From a virus, in IMG/VR virus record IMGVR_UViG_3300013126_003298, positions 1 through 24,652 of that record: 24,652 bases of DNA; one strand, 5' to 3'. Numbering within the stretch: position 1 is the stretch's first letter; the number at the start of each line of letters is the position of its first letter. Shown here piece after piece: positions 7,863 to 15,695 of the stretch. The position numbers and the translations under genes were made by a program. The notes under the pieces were generated by a model, which ran no database searches, had not been told where the DNA came from, and saw only the letters and a list, made by a program, of their open reading frames with translations.

Positions 7863-8374
7863 TGGAATTATATAAATCAAAATTAAGTTTTAATAGCGGT
7901 AAATTAATAGATGAAATAAATCTTTACTATGATACATCATCGGTTTCAAATGATAATGTAAAAATGGAAAGTTATAATACTGATTTCAGTAAATTTAGTA
8001 AATTAAAATATTTTAACGAAGAGGTTTTAGCGATATTTGATGGGATTGAATTTGATAATATCTTTCTTTTCTTTGCTCAGCCAACCGGTGGATTATTTTG
8101 GCACAAAGATGGAGGAAATCATTATAGAAGATTCATAATGCCAGTAATTTCAAATGAAAACTGTATAAATCATTTTAGAATTGAAGAAGTTGAATACCAA
8201 ATGAGGTTTACCGATGGTGTAGTTCATTGGTTTGATTCGCAGGCTATTGAACATAATGTGATAAATACCGGAGAAACAACTAGAGTGGCATTTTTATTTG
8301 ATGTGGTTTACGATGAAAGTAAATTTCAAAATATTTTAAAAAATAGTTTCGATAAACATATAGTTTTCAATTAA
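7862..8374 (+). CDS. 2-oxoglutarate/Fe(II) oxygenase-like protein (aspartyl/asparaginyl hydroxylase type)
   Basis: A 170-residue protein with a jelly-roll oxygenase signature: His81-x-Asp83 in LFWHKDGGNHYRRF, a second metal-binding His131 in IEHNVINTGETTR, and Arg141 ten residues later, which usually binds the 2-oxoglutarate carboxylate. The spacing fits aspartyl/asparaginyl beta-hydroxylase-like enzymes, which hydroxylate amino-acid side chains in proteins. All the expected metal ligands are present, so it may be active. The substrate is unknown; it could be a virion protein, a host protein or a small molecule. The start codon shares one base with the preceding stop (TAATG), so the two genes are probably translated together. 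It ends before a 39-base gap. Confidence 0.65.
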   Translation: MELYKSKLSFNSGKLIDEINLYYDTSSVSNDNVKMESYNTDFSKFSKLKYFNEEVLAIFDGIEFDNIFLFFAQPTGGLFWHKDGGNHYRRFIMPVISNENCINHFRIEEVEYQMRFTDGVVHWFDSQAIEHNVINTGETTRVAFLFDVVYDESKFQNILKNSFDKHIVFN

Positions 8375-8389
8375 TTGTTTTTAAACAAA

Positions 8390-8398
8390 ATATTTATA
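8390..8398 (+). promoter_or_regulatory. Intergenic ATATTTATA motif, copy 2
   Basis: Exact copy in the gap 8375-8413, fifteen bases before the ATG at 8414. It is followed by another A/T run and no Shine-Dalgarno sequence. Function inferred only from its repeated placement in gaps. Confidence 0.4.
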
Positions 8399-8413
8399 TA
8401 AGAATTTATTAAG

Positions 8414-9241
8414 ATGCCACAACTTTTTGACAGAATCATTTTAGGGGAATGTATTATTGTATCCAAAGAAATTGGAGATAAATACATCCTTGCTAAAAAT
8501 AGAGATAGAGCGTATAACCCTCAATTAGAAGTTGTACACACTATTATAGATGGTGTTGAAGTAGTTTATCTACATGATATAGTGACGGACTGGAGTGAAG
8601 GAATGAATGAGCATGGTATAGGAATTGTAAATACTGCTTTAATGGTGGGTTATGATGAAGAGGAAAAGAAGATAGTGAAGAAAAAAGGAAAACCATCAAA
8701 AGATGGAGCGAAGATAAGAAAAGCATTAGGGTCTTCTACTCTTAAAGAAGCCATTAGATATGCTGTTCAATATGAGGGTGGGATTAAAGGGCATACATTT
8801 GCAAGTTCACCTAAAACAACTGTTTCAATAGAAACAACCTCAAAGCACAATCCAAAGATTAATTTGGTAAATAGAGAGCATCCAATGGTTAGAACAAATC
8901 ATGGTCATTATTATACCGATGCGGGATACATCGATGGGCCTGATTATAAGAGTTCAATCGTAAGAAAAATAAGTGCGGAGAAACAAATGGATAAAGTAGA
9001 TGATTGGAATCTGATTGCTCCATTAATGAGGAAGAATTTTTATAAAGATGATTCTCCATTGAATATGAAAAGAGATACTAAAAAAATGAGCACATCATCT
9101 CAATTAGTATTAAATCTTACTGATAAGATTTTTCAACTATCTTATTTTGAAAACAAAGTTGAATCATTTGAAGGTATAAAAGTAAATTTACCAGAGGGAT
9201 ATACTCCAAAAATTAAGATAGAAGTTAAAAAGATATCTTAA
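8414..9241 (+). CDS. Ntn-hydrolase-like protein (choloylglycine hydrolase / C45 acyltransferase type)
   Basis: A 275-residue protein resembling N-terminal-nucleophile hydrolases of the choloylglycine hydrolase and acyl-CoA:6-APA acyltransferase group. The supporting pattern is Cys13 in GECIIVSK, then LAKNRDRAY (Arg30, Asp31), EGMNEHGIGIVN (Asn65) and RTNHGHYY (160-167), which match in order the Cys...NxD...MNexGL...RTNH landmarks of the family. In active members the catalytic Cys becomes residue 1, so residues 1-12 would have to be removed by self-cleavage. The family cleaves or forms amide bonds in bile salts, penicillins or peptides. Why a phage would place one just before its terminase is unknown. 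It may be a structural or processing relative, and activity is not certain. Confidence 0.55.
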   Translation: MPQLFDRIILGECIIVSKEIGDKYILAKNRDRAYNPQLEVVHTIIDGVEVVYLHDIVTDWSEGMNEHGIGIVNTALMVGYDEEEKKIVKKKGKPSKDGAKIRKALGSSTLKEAIRYAVQYEGGIKGHTFASSPKTTVSIETTSKHNPKINLVNREHPMVRTNHGHYYTDAGYIDGPDYKSSIVRKISAEKQMDKVDDWNLIAPLMRKNFYKDDSPLNMKRDTKKMSTSSQLVLNLTDKIFQLSYFENKVESFEGIKVNLPEGYTPKIKIEVKKIS

Positions 9242-9278
9242 TCACAATTTTTTCAATATATATACATATATAAAGGTT

Positions 9279-9959
9279 ATGGCAAAAAAAGAATTTAAAA
9301 AGGATTTAATGCATAAAACCCGCCGAGAATTGGTGGATTATGTATTCAGAGGGGAAGACCCATCAAAATCATTTGGGTACGAAAAATCTAACCCTAACAT
9401 CAAAAGAAAGGTTGGCGAAAGATGGGAAGATGATACATACCAATATGAACAAAAAGAGGGGTATGTATTAAAGACAGGTAAAAACCACGAAGTATTCCAA
9501 TCAATCAGAGAATTTTTAAGAGAAAAAGAAAATTGTTCTAACCATTCTTGTCAAAAACAAAAATATGGAGAGAATGATAAACTTTTAATAAAACAATCCG
9601 GATTTTGTATTGATTGTAATTTGGAAATGGACTCCGAAGCAAAAAAACTAAATATTTTTGATGAATATAAAAATTTTAGAATTTTCGGAAGAGCTATTTC
9701 TCAAGCAAAAGAAGCAAAACGACAAATAGAAGATGGTATTAAGGAATTGAAACCATTTTATGAGCAGGTATTAGAAGATGGTAGAATTGAGGTGTGGCAT
9801 CTACCAAAACCTATGGAAGAAATGAAGGCTGATATGGAGTTGGAGATAAAAAATATAGAAAAAGGATTAGTAGAATTGGAAGAAGATATAGTTATTTATG
9901 AAACTAAATTAAAAGATTTAGACAATCCAATTCTAAATAAATTATTTAATGCAAGATAA
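9279..9959 (+). CDS. Zinc-ribbon and coiled-coil protein in the small-terminase position
   Basis: A 226-residue charged protein. Residues 86-113 contain two cysteine pairs, CSNHSC (Cys86, Cys91) and CIDC (Cys110, Cys113), which could bind one zinc ion. Residues about 140-215 are rich in E, K, L and I and should form a coiled coil or long helices. It ends 11 bases inside the large terminase gene. The T4 small terminase gp16 is also a mostly helical coiled-coil protein encoded just before gp17, so the position makes this a candidate DNA-recognition subunit, but I see no gp16 sequence signature and T4 gp16 has no such zinc ribbon. The leader holds alternating AT sequence and a weak AAAGG two bases from the ATG. 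Confidence 0.55.
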   Translation: MAKKEFKKDLMHKTRRELVDYVFRGEDPSKSFGYEKSNPNIKRKVGERWEDDTYQYEQKEGYVLKTGKNHEVFQSIREFLREKENCSNHSCQKQKYGENDKLLIKQSGFCIDCNLEMDSEAKKLNIFDEYKNFRIFGRAISQAKEAKRQIEDGIKELKPFYEQVLEDGRIEVWHLPKPMEEMKADMELEIKNIEKGLVELEEDIVIYETKLKDLDNPILNKLFNAR

Positions 9960-11532
9960 AGGATTATCATTAAAGGATGTAATCAGAGAGGAATATAAAA
10001 AATGTGCCGCTGACCCGGTATATTTTATGAGAAAATATTGTAAGATTCAACATCCTACAAAAGGTAAGTTGCGTTTTGAACTTTTTCCATATCAAGAAAA
10101 AACTCTTCATCAATTTAAAGACCATAGATATAATATAGTTCTTAAATCTCGTCAAACGGGTATCTCCACATTAACCGCAGGTTACTCATTGTGGAAGATG
10201 ATATTCAATCAGGATTATAACGTACTTGTAATTGCAATTAAGCAAGAAGTTGCTAAAAACTTAGTAACAAAGATAAGGGTTATGTATGATAACTTACCGA
10301 GTTGGTTAAAGGTAGCAACACAGGAAGATAATAAACTATCATTAAGATTAGTAAATGGTTCACAGGTAAAAGCAATTCCGTCTTCACCAGATGCAGGTCG
10401 TTCTGAAGCCTTATCACTTTTAGTAATAGATGAAGCGGCATTCGTTCCAGATATTGTAGAAATTTGGGCATCTGCAACTCCTGCACTATCAACGGGTGGT
10501 AGTTGCATCGCACTTTCTACTCCTAATGGTGTAGGTAACTGGTTTCACCAACAATGGGTTGGAGCAGAGGAACAAACAAATGAGTTTAATCCAATTTATC
10601 TACATTGGTCGGTGCATCCTGAAAGAGACCAAAGGTGGAGAGATGAGCAGGGAAAAGTATTGGGAGAAAAATTGGCAGCTCAAGAGTGTGATTGTGATTT
10701 TATTTCTTCAGGTGATACCGTTATTGCTCCAGAATTATTGATGTGGTATAAAGAAACATTTGTTAAAGAACCGATTGAAAAGACTGGATTTGACGGAAAT
10801 TATTGGAAATGGGAATATCCAGATTATCAAAAATCATATATGGTTGTAGCCGATGTGGCGAGAGGAGATGGCTCGGATTATTCTGCATTTCATGTTTTTG
10901 ATATTGTAAATAATGTTCAGGTTGCTGAGTATAGAGGAAAGATGGAAACTAAAGATTATGGTAATTTTTTAGTAAGTGTAGGAACTGATTGGAATAACGC
11001 ATTGATAGTAGTTGAAAACGCTAATATTGGTTGGGCAGTAATTCAGCAAATTATAGATAGAAATTATTCAAACCTATACTATCAAACACAAGATTACAAG
11101 TATATTGATATTGAAAAACAATATACAAATAAATTTAATGCGGAAGAAAAAAGACAAGTGGCAGGATTTACAACATCAGCAAAAACAAGACCACTTATCA
11201 TATCAAAGTTAGATGAGTACTTTAGAAGTAAAGAAGTGGTGGTTCAATCACTAAGATTAATAGATGAATTATTTACTTTTATATGGTACACTAATAGAGC
11301 TGAAGCAATGAGAGGATATAATGATGACTTAATAATGGCATTCTCTATTGGATTATGGGTGAGAGATACCGCACTTCGTTTAAGACAAGAAAGAATGGAT
11401 TTAACAAAAGTGGCAATCGATTCTATTTCTACAACAGGTTTTTCTATGGGTTCAGCAAACGAAAGAATGAGAGCAAATCCCTATGAAATGAATATTGGCG
11501 AGGGAAATGAAGATATAAGATGGTTATTCTAA
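9949..11532 (+). CDS. terL: Terminase large subunit (T4 gp17-like)
   Basis: The DNA-packaging motor, 527 residues (T4 gp17 is about 610). The N-terminal ATPase has Walker A KSRQTGIST at 66-74, Walker B LLVIDEAAF at 157-165 with Asp161 and catalytic Glu162, and the coupling motif ALSTPNG at 188-194. The C-terminal RNase-H-like nuclease has its acidic residues in VVADVARGDGSD (Asp302), VVENANIGW (Glu356) and NDDLIMAF (Asp459/Asp460). The protein would dock on the portal encoded at 12406-14310, translocate DNA with ATP and cut it at headful. The start overlaps the preceding gene by 11 bases. In T4 genes 18 and 19 follow directly; here they do not. Confidence 0.96.
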   Translation: MQDKGLSLKDVIREEYKKCAADPVYFMRKYCKIQHPTKGKLRFELFPYQEKTLHQFKDHRYNIVLKSRQTGISTLTAGYSLWKMIFNQDYNVLVIAIKQEVAKNLVTKIRVMYDNLPSWLKVATQEDNKLSLRLVNGSQVKAIPSSPDAGRSEALSLLVIDEAAFVPDIVEIWASATPALSTGGSCIALSTPNGVGNWFHQQWVGAEEQTNEFNPIYLHWSVHPERDQRWRDEQGKVLGEKLAAQECDCDFISSGDTVIAPELLMWYKETFVKEPIEKTGFDGNYWKWEYPDYQKSYMVVADVARGDGSDYSAFHVFDIVNNVQVAEYRGKMETKDYGNFLVSVGTDWNNALIVVENANIGWAVIQQIIDRNYSNLYYQTQDYKYIDIEKQYTNKFNAEEKRQVAGFTTSAKTRPLIISKLDEYFRSKEVVVQSLRLIDELFTFIWYTNRAEAMRGYNDDLIMAFSIGLWVRDTALRLRQERMDLTKVAIDSISTTGFSMGSANERMRANPYEMNIGEGNEDIRWLF

Positions 11533-11540
11533 TATTTATA
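11532..11540 (+). promoter_or_regulatory. Intergenic ATATTTATA motif, copy 3
   Basis: An exact copy beginning on the last base of the terminase stop codon and ending three bases before the ATG at 11544. A promoter here would give an almost leaderless transcript, so a translation or RNA-processing role is equally possible. Confidence 0.4.
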
Positions 11541-11543
11541 TGT

Positions 11544-12092
11544 ATGAAAATCTTAGTAGAAAATATTGAAACATTAAATGAGGGATTGAGATTTCACCTA
11601 AATATGGGTACTCCAATTCACGAATCTATTTATAGATACGGTTCAACTAAATATTTTGAAATGTTTAGAAGTGCAAGAGAACTATATAATGAGAATAAAT
11701 TGGTTTTAGAAAATGCACAAGATAAATGGTTTGTAACCGAAACTGATTTAGGTGAAAAGGGATTATATGAGGGTAATGAAGTTTGGTTAGATTTTCCAAT
11801 TTTAGAAGCAGAACATCAGGGAAAAGATGTAGAACTAAACGAACCTAAAAAAGGTGGGCCTAAAAAATTCTATGTGTATGTGAAAGATGGGGATAGTGTT
11901 AAAAAGGTATCATGGGGTGATACTACCGGTCTTAAAGTAAAAATAAACGATTTAGAGGCTAGTAAGGCTTTCGCATCCAGACATAATTGTGATACCGAAA
12001 AGGATAAAACTTCTGCTAGATGGTGGGCGTGTAATCTACCAAAGTATGCTAAGCAGTTGGGATTATCCGAACCAGCTTATAGATATTGGTAA
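11544..12092 (+). CDS. Conserved phage protein with RHxC...DKT.AR.W.C motif
   Basis: A 182-residue protein from the ATG at 11544. An in-frame ATG at 11520 exists but would add a hydrophobic eight-residue lead and lie inside the terminase gene, so 11544 is preferred. The C-terminal part has GGPKKFYVYVKD (104-115), KKVSWGD (120-126) and SRHNCDTEKDKTSARWWAC (145-163), a pattern I recall from many T4-like marine phages (DUF5872-like, from memory) with no known function. The two cysteines and nearby histidine could bind metal. The N-terminus MKILVE, with LNE shortly after, has L-x-E sites of the kind T4 prohead proteases cut. Its place between terminase and portal suggests a head or packaging role. 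Confidence 0.6.
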   Translation: MKILVENIETLNEGLRFHLNMGTPIHESIYRYGSTKYFEMFRSARELYNENKLVLENAQDKWFVTETDLGEKGLYEGNEVWLDFPILEAEHQGKDVELNEPKKGGPKKFYVYVKDGDSVKKVSWGDTTGLKVKINDLEASKAFASRHNCDTEKDKTSARWWACNLPKYAKQLGLSEPAYRYW

Positions 12093-12107
12093 TAATAGTT
12101 GGAAAAT

Positions 12108-12121
12108 TGAATAATTATTCA
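12108..12121. repeat. 14-base perfect palindrome
   Basis: TGAATAATTATTCA lies in the 39-base gap between 12092 and 12132. It is a perfect inverted repeat without a spacer, as in an operator half-site pair. In such A/T-rich DNA chance is a real alternative. Confidence 0.25.
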
Positions 12122-12131
12122 TAAATTCGGT

Positions 12132-12404
12132 ATGGGTGAAAAGTATTTAGATGTTTTTATAAATGATACTAAAAGATATAGGTTATTTAAAGGAGATATA
12201 GATGAGAGAGAGTTATTGTGGCATCAGGATGAGTGGGATAGAGAAATTTTGGTTTTAGGAGGAAAGGATTGGAAAATTCAATTAGATGATGAGTTACCAA
12301 TTGATTTAATAGAAGGTGAACAAATTGAAATAAAAAATCATAAGTTTCATAGAGTTATTAAAGGAAAAGGTAATTTGATTATCAGAATTATAGAAAATAA
12401 ATAA
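12132..12404 (+). CDS. Small cupin-like conserved phage protein
   Basis: A 90-residue protein with no membrane segment or signal peptide. The pattern LLWHQDEWDREILVLGG (28-44), then KDWKIQLDDELP (45-56), LIEG and HKFHRVIKG (69-77) resembles a small cupin or double-stranded beta-helix, with His31 and His73 as possible ligands. I recall similar short proteins in T4-like marine phages near head genes, without a known role. It sits between the terminase-linked gene and the portal and its stop is one base before the portal ATG, so co-expression with the portal is likely. The fold is inferred from pattern only. Confidence 0.55.
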   Translation: MGEKYLDVFINDTKRYRLFKGDIDERELLWHQDEWDREILVLGGKDWKIQLDDELPIDLIEGEQIEIKNHKFHRVIKGKGNLIIRIIENK

Positions 12405-12405
12405 A

Positions 12406-14310
12406 ATGGCAGAACAAAATAATAATTCGTTTTTCGAAAGAATGAGAAAATTATTCTCTACTAATGTTATTGTTAGAAGAGAAGATGGGAAAACGAAAGT
12501 TGTGGATACCGAAGGTAGCCAGGCATTATCAAATTTAAAAACTATTAGAGATAAGTTTTATAAATTGCAAACTGGTTATCAGTATAATGCTTTACAGACC
12601 CAACTCTCATATCAGACAATTAGAAGAGAGTTATTTTTGGATTACGATGCAATGGATCAAGACCCAATTATTGCATCCGCATTAGATATTTACGCCGATG
12701 AATCTACGACTAAAAATGAATTTGGTGATGTATTAACAATTAAAACTTCTAATCAAAACGTAAAAGAGGTATTACATAATTTATTCTATGATATAATGAA
12801 CATAGAATTTAACCTTTGGCCGTGGATTAGAAATTTGGCAAAATATGGAGACCAATTTTTGGTATTAGAAATTGTTGAGGGAGAAGGAGTTGTAAATGTT
12901 TTCCCACAATCAGTATATCATACACAAAGAACTGAAAATCCACATGATCCATCTAGAATCAATCGACATGAAACGGGTATTAAGTTTACCGTTGATCCAG
13001 ATTATTTAGGAAAAAAAGAATACGATAATTATGAGATGGCTCACTTCCGTTTATATTCTGATACCAATTATCTACCATATGGTAAATCAATGGTTGAGAA
13101 TGCAAGGAGATTGTGGAAACAAATTACCCTAATGGAAGATGCGATGATGATACATCGTATTATGAGAGCACCTGAAAAGAGAATATTTAAAATTGATATA
13201 GGTAATATCCCTCCTCAAGAGGTTGATAACTATATGCAAAAGATTATCAATAAGATTAAGAAAACTCCATTCCAAGATCAAAGAACAGGAGATTACAATC
13301 TTAAGTACAATATGATGAATATCACCGAAGATTTCTTTATGCCGGTGAGAGGTGGAGATAGTGGAACTCAAATCGATACTTTAAGTGGTTTGAATTATTC
13401 AGCAGTAGAAGATATTGATTACTTAAAAGCTAAATTATTTGCGGCACTTAAAGTTCCAAAGGCGTTTTTAGGATATGAAGAAGATATCAATGGTAAGGCT
13501 ACTTTAGCAGCGGAAGATATTCGTTTCGCAAGAACGATTGAAAGAATTCAAAGAGTTGTGGTTTCAGAATTAACACAGGTGGCAATAGCTCACTTAATGG
13601 CTAGTGGATTCGAAGGAATGGAGGCAGTTGATTTTTCATTAGAATTAACTAACCCATCTACTATTTACGAACAAGAGAAAATAAATTTGTGGACAGAGAA
13701 GGTTAGATTGGCTACTGATATGAAAGCATTAAAAATGATTTCAAACGATTGGATTTATAAGAATATATTCAAACTTTCCGATGATGAGATTGCTGAAAAT
13801 AAAGAAGATGTTGTAACCGATACATTTGATTTGAATCGTTTAACTAAGATAGAATCAGAAGGTGTTGATCCGTATGAAGAGCAACCTCAACAGGAACAAC
13901 CAACCGAAGAACCACAAGGTGAACAACCACCTCAAATGGAAGCTCCACAACCTGAAGGAGAGCCGGTTGTAAAAGATAAGGCTCAGACGAGTGCAGAAAA
14001 CGGTAAAGAAGGTGGAAGACCGGCAGAAGCTGGTGATAGTGGAACTGATGAAAATGCGTTTGGTAGAGACCCATTAGGTAAAGATGATATCACTAGAAAC
14101 TTCGGAAGAGAGACTAGAAAGGAAAGACTAGTATCTAAATTAAAAAACGTATCCGAAAAAGAAAAATTTTTAAAGGATGCTATAAGAAAAAGAATACAGT
14201 CGAAGTATGAGAAAAAAAGTGGAAAAAAGGTATTAAATGAAGATATTGATACTCAATCGGAAGATAGTGGTTCTTTATTAGATGATAAAAATATTTTGAC
14301 GGATATCTAA
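12406..14310 (+). CDS. 20: Portal vertex protein (T4 gp20-like)
   Basis: The dodecameric portal at the head vertex, through which DNA enters and leaves. It has 634 residues (T4 gp20 has 524). The conserved core is at about 70-440: LFLDYDAMDQDPIIASALDI (76-95), NLWPWIRNLAKYGDQFLVLE (136-155), YLPYGKSMVENARRLWKQ (222-239), MIHRIMRAPEKRIFKIDIG (248-266) and YLKAKLFAALKVPKAFLGYE (339-358). The extra length is in the C-terminus: a Pro/Gln/Glu-rich linker at about 488-520, then a charged segment. Such tails are common in marine T4-like portals. The leader AATAAATAAA before the ATG has no Shine-Dalgarno sequence. Confidence 0.95.
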   Translation: MAEQNNNSFFERMRKLFSTNVIVRREDGKTKVVDTEGSQALSNLKTIRDKFYKLQTGYQYNALQTQLSYQTIRRELFLDYDAMDQDPIIASALDIYADESTTKNEFGDVLTIKTSNQNVKEVLHNLFYDIMNIEFNLWPWIRNLAKYGDQFLVLEIVEGEGVVNVFPQSVYHTQRTENPHDPSRINRHETGIKFTVDPDYLGKKEYDNYEMAHFRLYSDTNYLPYGKSMVENARRLWKQITLMEDAMMIHRIMRAPEKRIFKIDIGNIPPQEVDNYMQKIINKIKKTPFQDQRTGDYNLKYNMMNITEDFFMPVRGGDSGTQIDTLSGLNYSAVEDIDYLKAKLFAALKVPKAFLGYEEDINGKATLAAEDIRFARTIERIQRVVVSELTQVAIAHLMASGFEGMEAVDFSLELTNPSTIYEQEKINLWTEKVRLATDMKALKMISNDWIYKNIFKLSDDEIAENKEDVVTDTFDLNRLTKIESEGVDPYEEQPQQEQPTEEPQGEQPPQMEAPQPEGEPVVKDKAQTSAENGKEGGRPAEAGDSGTDENAFGRDPLGKDDITRNFGRETRKERLVSKLKNVSEKEKFLKDAIRKRIQSKYEKKSGKKVLNEDIDTQSEDSGSLLDDKNILTDI

Positions 14311-14335
14311 AATATAGGTAATCCTAAGTTATTTA

Positions 14336-14344
14336 ATATTTATA
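14336..14344 (+). promoter_or_regulatory. Intergenic ATATTTATA motif, copy 4
   Basis: An exact copy in the 79-base gap after the portal gene, 45 bases before the ATG at 14390. An 18-base palindrome follows immediately. Here the spacing would allow a promoter with a normal leader. Confidence 0.45.
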
Positions 14345-14345
14345 T

Positions 14346-14363
14346 TATGTAAATATTTACATA
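14346..14363. repeat. 18-base perfect palindrome
   Basis: Two half sites TATGTAAAT and ATTTACATA read the same on both strands, with no spacer. It lies between the ATATTTATA motif and the capsid-core genes and could bind a dimeric regulator. A terminator is unlikely because the stem is A/T rich and no T-run follows. Confidence 0.35.
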
Positions 14364-14389
14364 TATAATAGTAAAAACAGGCGTTTGTA

Positions 14390-15268
14390 ATGAAAGTTAA
14401 ACACTCAAAGTTTAAAAATACGGCTATTTTATTTGAATTATTGGTAAAACAAATTACCCAGGAGGTATTATCTAATTCAACTAAAAACCTATCCGAAAAA
14501 ATTATTAAGGAATTTTTCAATTCTAGAAAAGAATTGGCTAAAGAACTTAAATTATACAATTGGATTGTAAAAGAAAGATTCTCATCAAACGATGATGCTA
14601 AGTTATTCTTATCCGAAATAATTGAGGAAAGAAAGAAATTAGATGAATCTAAGTTGGCTAAGGAAAAATATAACCTTATCAAAACGATTAAGGAATCCTA
14701 TGAATTGGATAAATTCCTTTCATCAAATTTACAAAACTATAAATTATTGGCTTCTATCTATAAGGTATTTGAAAGTAAAGCACATGGTAGAAAAGTAGAA
14801 ATCAGAGATTTTATTGATTCCAATAATACTATTTTAGAACACGTAACTAACACAAGACAGATTAATAAGCCTCAAGATAAATTATACGATGAGTTCAAAA
14901 AACAATCTGAAGATTTAAGATTGCTGACCTATAAATTACTTATAGAAAATTTCAATACCAAATATTCTAAATTAGATGATTCTCAAAAAGGTTTGCTAAG
15001 AGAATTTATTAATAATGTTTCTAATACATCAACATTTCCTAAATTTATTGGAGAAGAAACTAAAAAAGCGTTATCCTCTTTGATAGCAGAATCCAAAGAT
15101 ATTACTGATAAAGTAACTAAAATTAAGATTTCAGAAATGATTAAGTTATTTAAATCAGATAAATTCTTAAAAGAAAATAGTGAAAAGCAAGTTTCAGTTT
15201 TAATGCTTACATACGAATTATTAAAGGAAATAAAAAATGTCAAATCAGCTAGAAGCATTAAAAAATAA
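14390..15268 (+). CDS. Helical protein between portal and protease, prohead-core-like
   Basis: A 292-residue Lys/Glu/Leu-rich protein predicted to be nearly all helical. The N-terminal pattern HSKFKNTAILFELLVKQIT (residues 5-23), followed by IIKEFFN and KELKLYNWIVKE, resembles a protein I recall at the same place (between portal and protease) in marine T4-like phages. T4 itself has the small core proteins gp67 and gp68 in this slot, so a role in prohead core assembly is a reasonable guess, but I see no direct similarity to them. No catalytic motif or signal peptide is visible. It overlaps the next gene by 32 bases. Confidence 0.5.
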   Translation: MKVKHSKFKNTAILFELLVKQITQEVLSNSTKNLSEKIIKEFFNSRKELAKELKLYNWIVKERFSSNDDAKLFLSEIIEERKKLDESKLAKEKYNLIKTIKESYELDKFLSSNLQNYKLLASIYKVFESKAHGRKVEIRDFIDSNNTILEHVTNTRQINKPQDKLYDEFKKQSEDLRLLTYKLLIENFNTKYSKLDDSQKGLLREFINNVSNTSTFPKFIGEETKKALSSLIAESKDITDKVTKIKISEMIKLFKSDKFLKENSEKQVSVLMLTYELLKEIKNVKSARSIKK

Positions 15269-15689
15269 AATAAAAGAAATACTCTCTGAATTAAGAGAAG
15301 AGGATGAAGAGCTAAAAAAAGAAGTATCCACTACCGGAGATGTAGCTGGATACGATACTCCCAGAGCTTTTTCAAAAGATGGTAAGCATACATCTGATTA
15401 TGTGAAAAGAATGGCTTCCTTAACAGGATACACTTCACTTACTGAAAACCGTTTCCATAAATTAAGATTAGATAATACCCTAACTCCAAACCAAAAAATA
15501 GGATTGGGTATTAGAGAAACTCGTAGAAAATTAGATGAGATTGAAAAGTTTTTGGAGTGGTATGGTAGAATTAAAAAAGAAAATGCTATGAAAGGTGAAA
15601 ATTTTTGGAAAAGAACTAATCACCATATTTATAGAATAAGAGAAAGGTTATCGAATATTAGTAAAAATGTAACCTATCTAAAAAAGTAA
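15237..15689 (+). CDS. Conserved phage structural-type protein of unknown function
   Basis: A 150-residue basic, helical protein. The segment EVSTTGDVAGYDTPRAF (29-45) and later NTLTPNQKIGLGIRETRRKLDEIEKF match a family I have seen in T4-like marine phages near the prohead protease. The 'STTG-x-VAGY-x-TP' motif is its most recognisable part. Function is not known to me; the location suggests a head or core protein. An AAAGGA eight bases before the ATG is one of the few Shine-Dalgarno-like sequences in the window, but it lies inside the preceding coding region. The 3' end contains an exact ATATTTATA (15625-15633) as part of His-Ile-Tyr codons. Confidence 0.5.
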   Translation: MSNQLEALKNKIKEILSELREEDEELKKEVSTTGDVAGYDTPRAFSKDGKHTSDYVKRMASLTGYTSLTENRFHKLRLDNTLTPNQKIGLGIRETRRKLDEIEKFLEWYGRIKKENAMKGENFWKRTNHHIYRIRERLSNISKNVTYLKK

Positions 15690-15695
15690 TTTTGT

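Noticed and set aside
10215-10513. Two overlapping minus-strand frames within the terminase
   Set aside because: They sit opposite highly conserved terminase motifs and show no protein-like pattern.
10559-10741. A 60-residue plus-strand frame in the terminase
   Set aside because: It is an out-of-frame shadow within the region between the ATPase and nuclease domains.
11520-11543. An earlier ATG for the RHxC-type protein
   Set aside because: It adds a hydrophobic eight-residue lead inside the terminase gene; the ATG at 11544 begins with the MKILVE-type sequence also seen on neighbouring head proteins.
14329-14682. A 117-residue minus-strand frame that spans the gap before 14390
   Set aside because: Most of it lies opposite the helical core gene. 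A reverse reading of the ATATTTATA copy could in theory matter for it, but it has no recognisable content.
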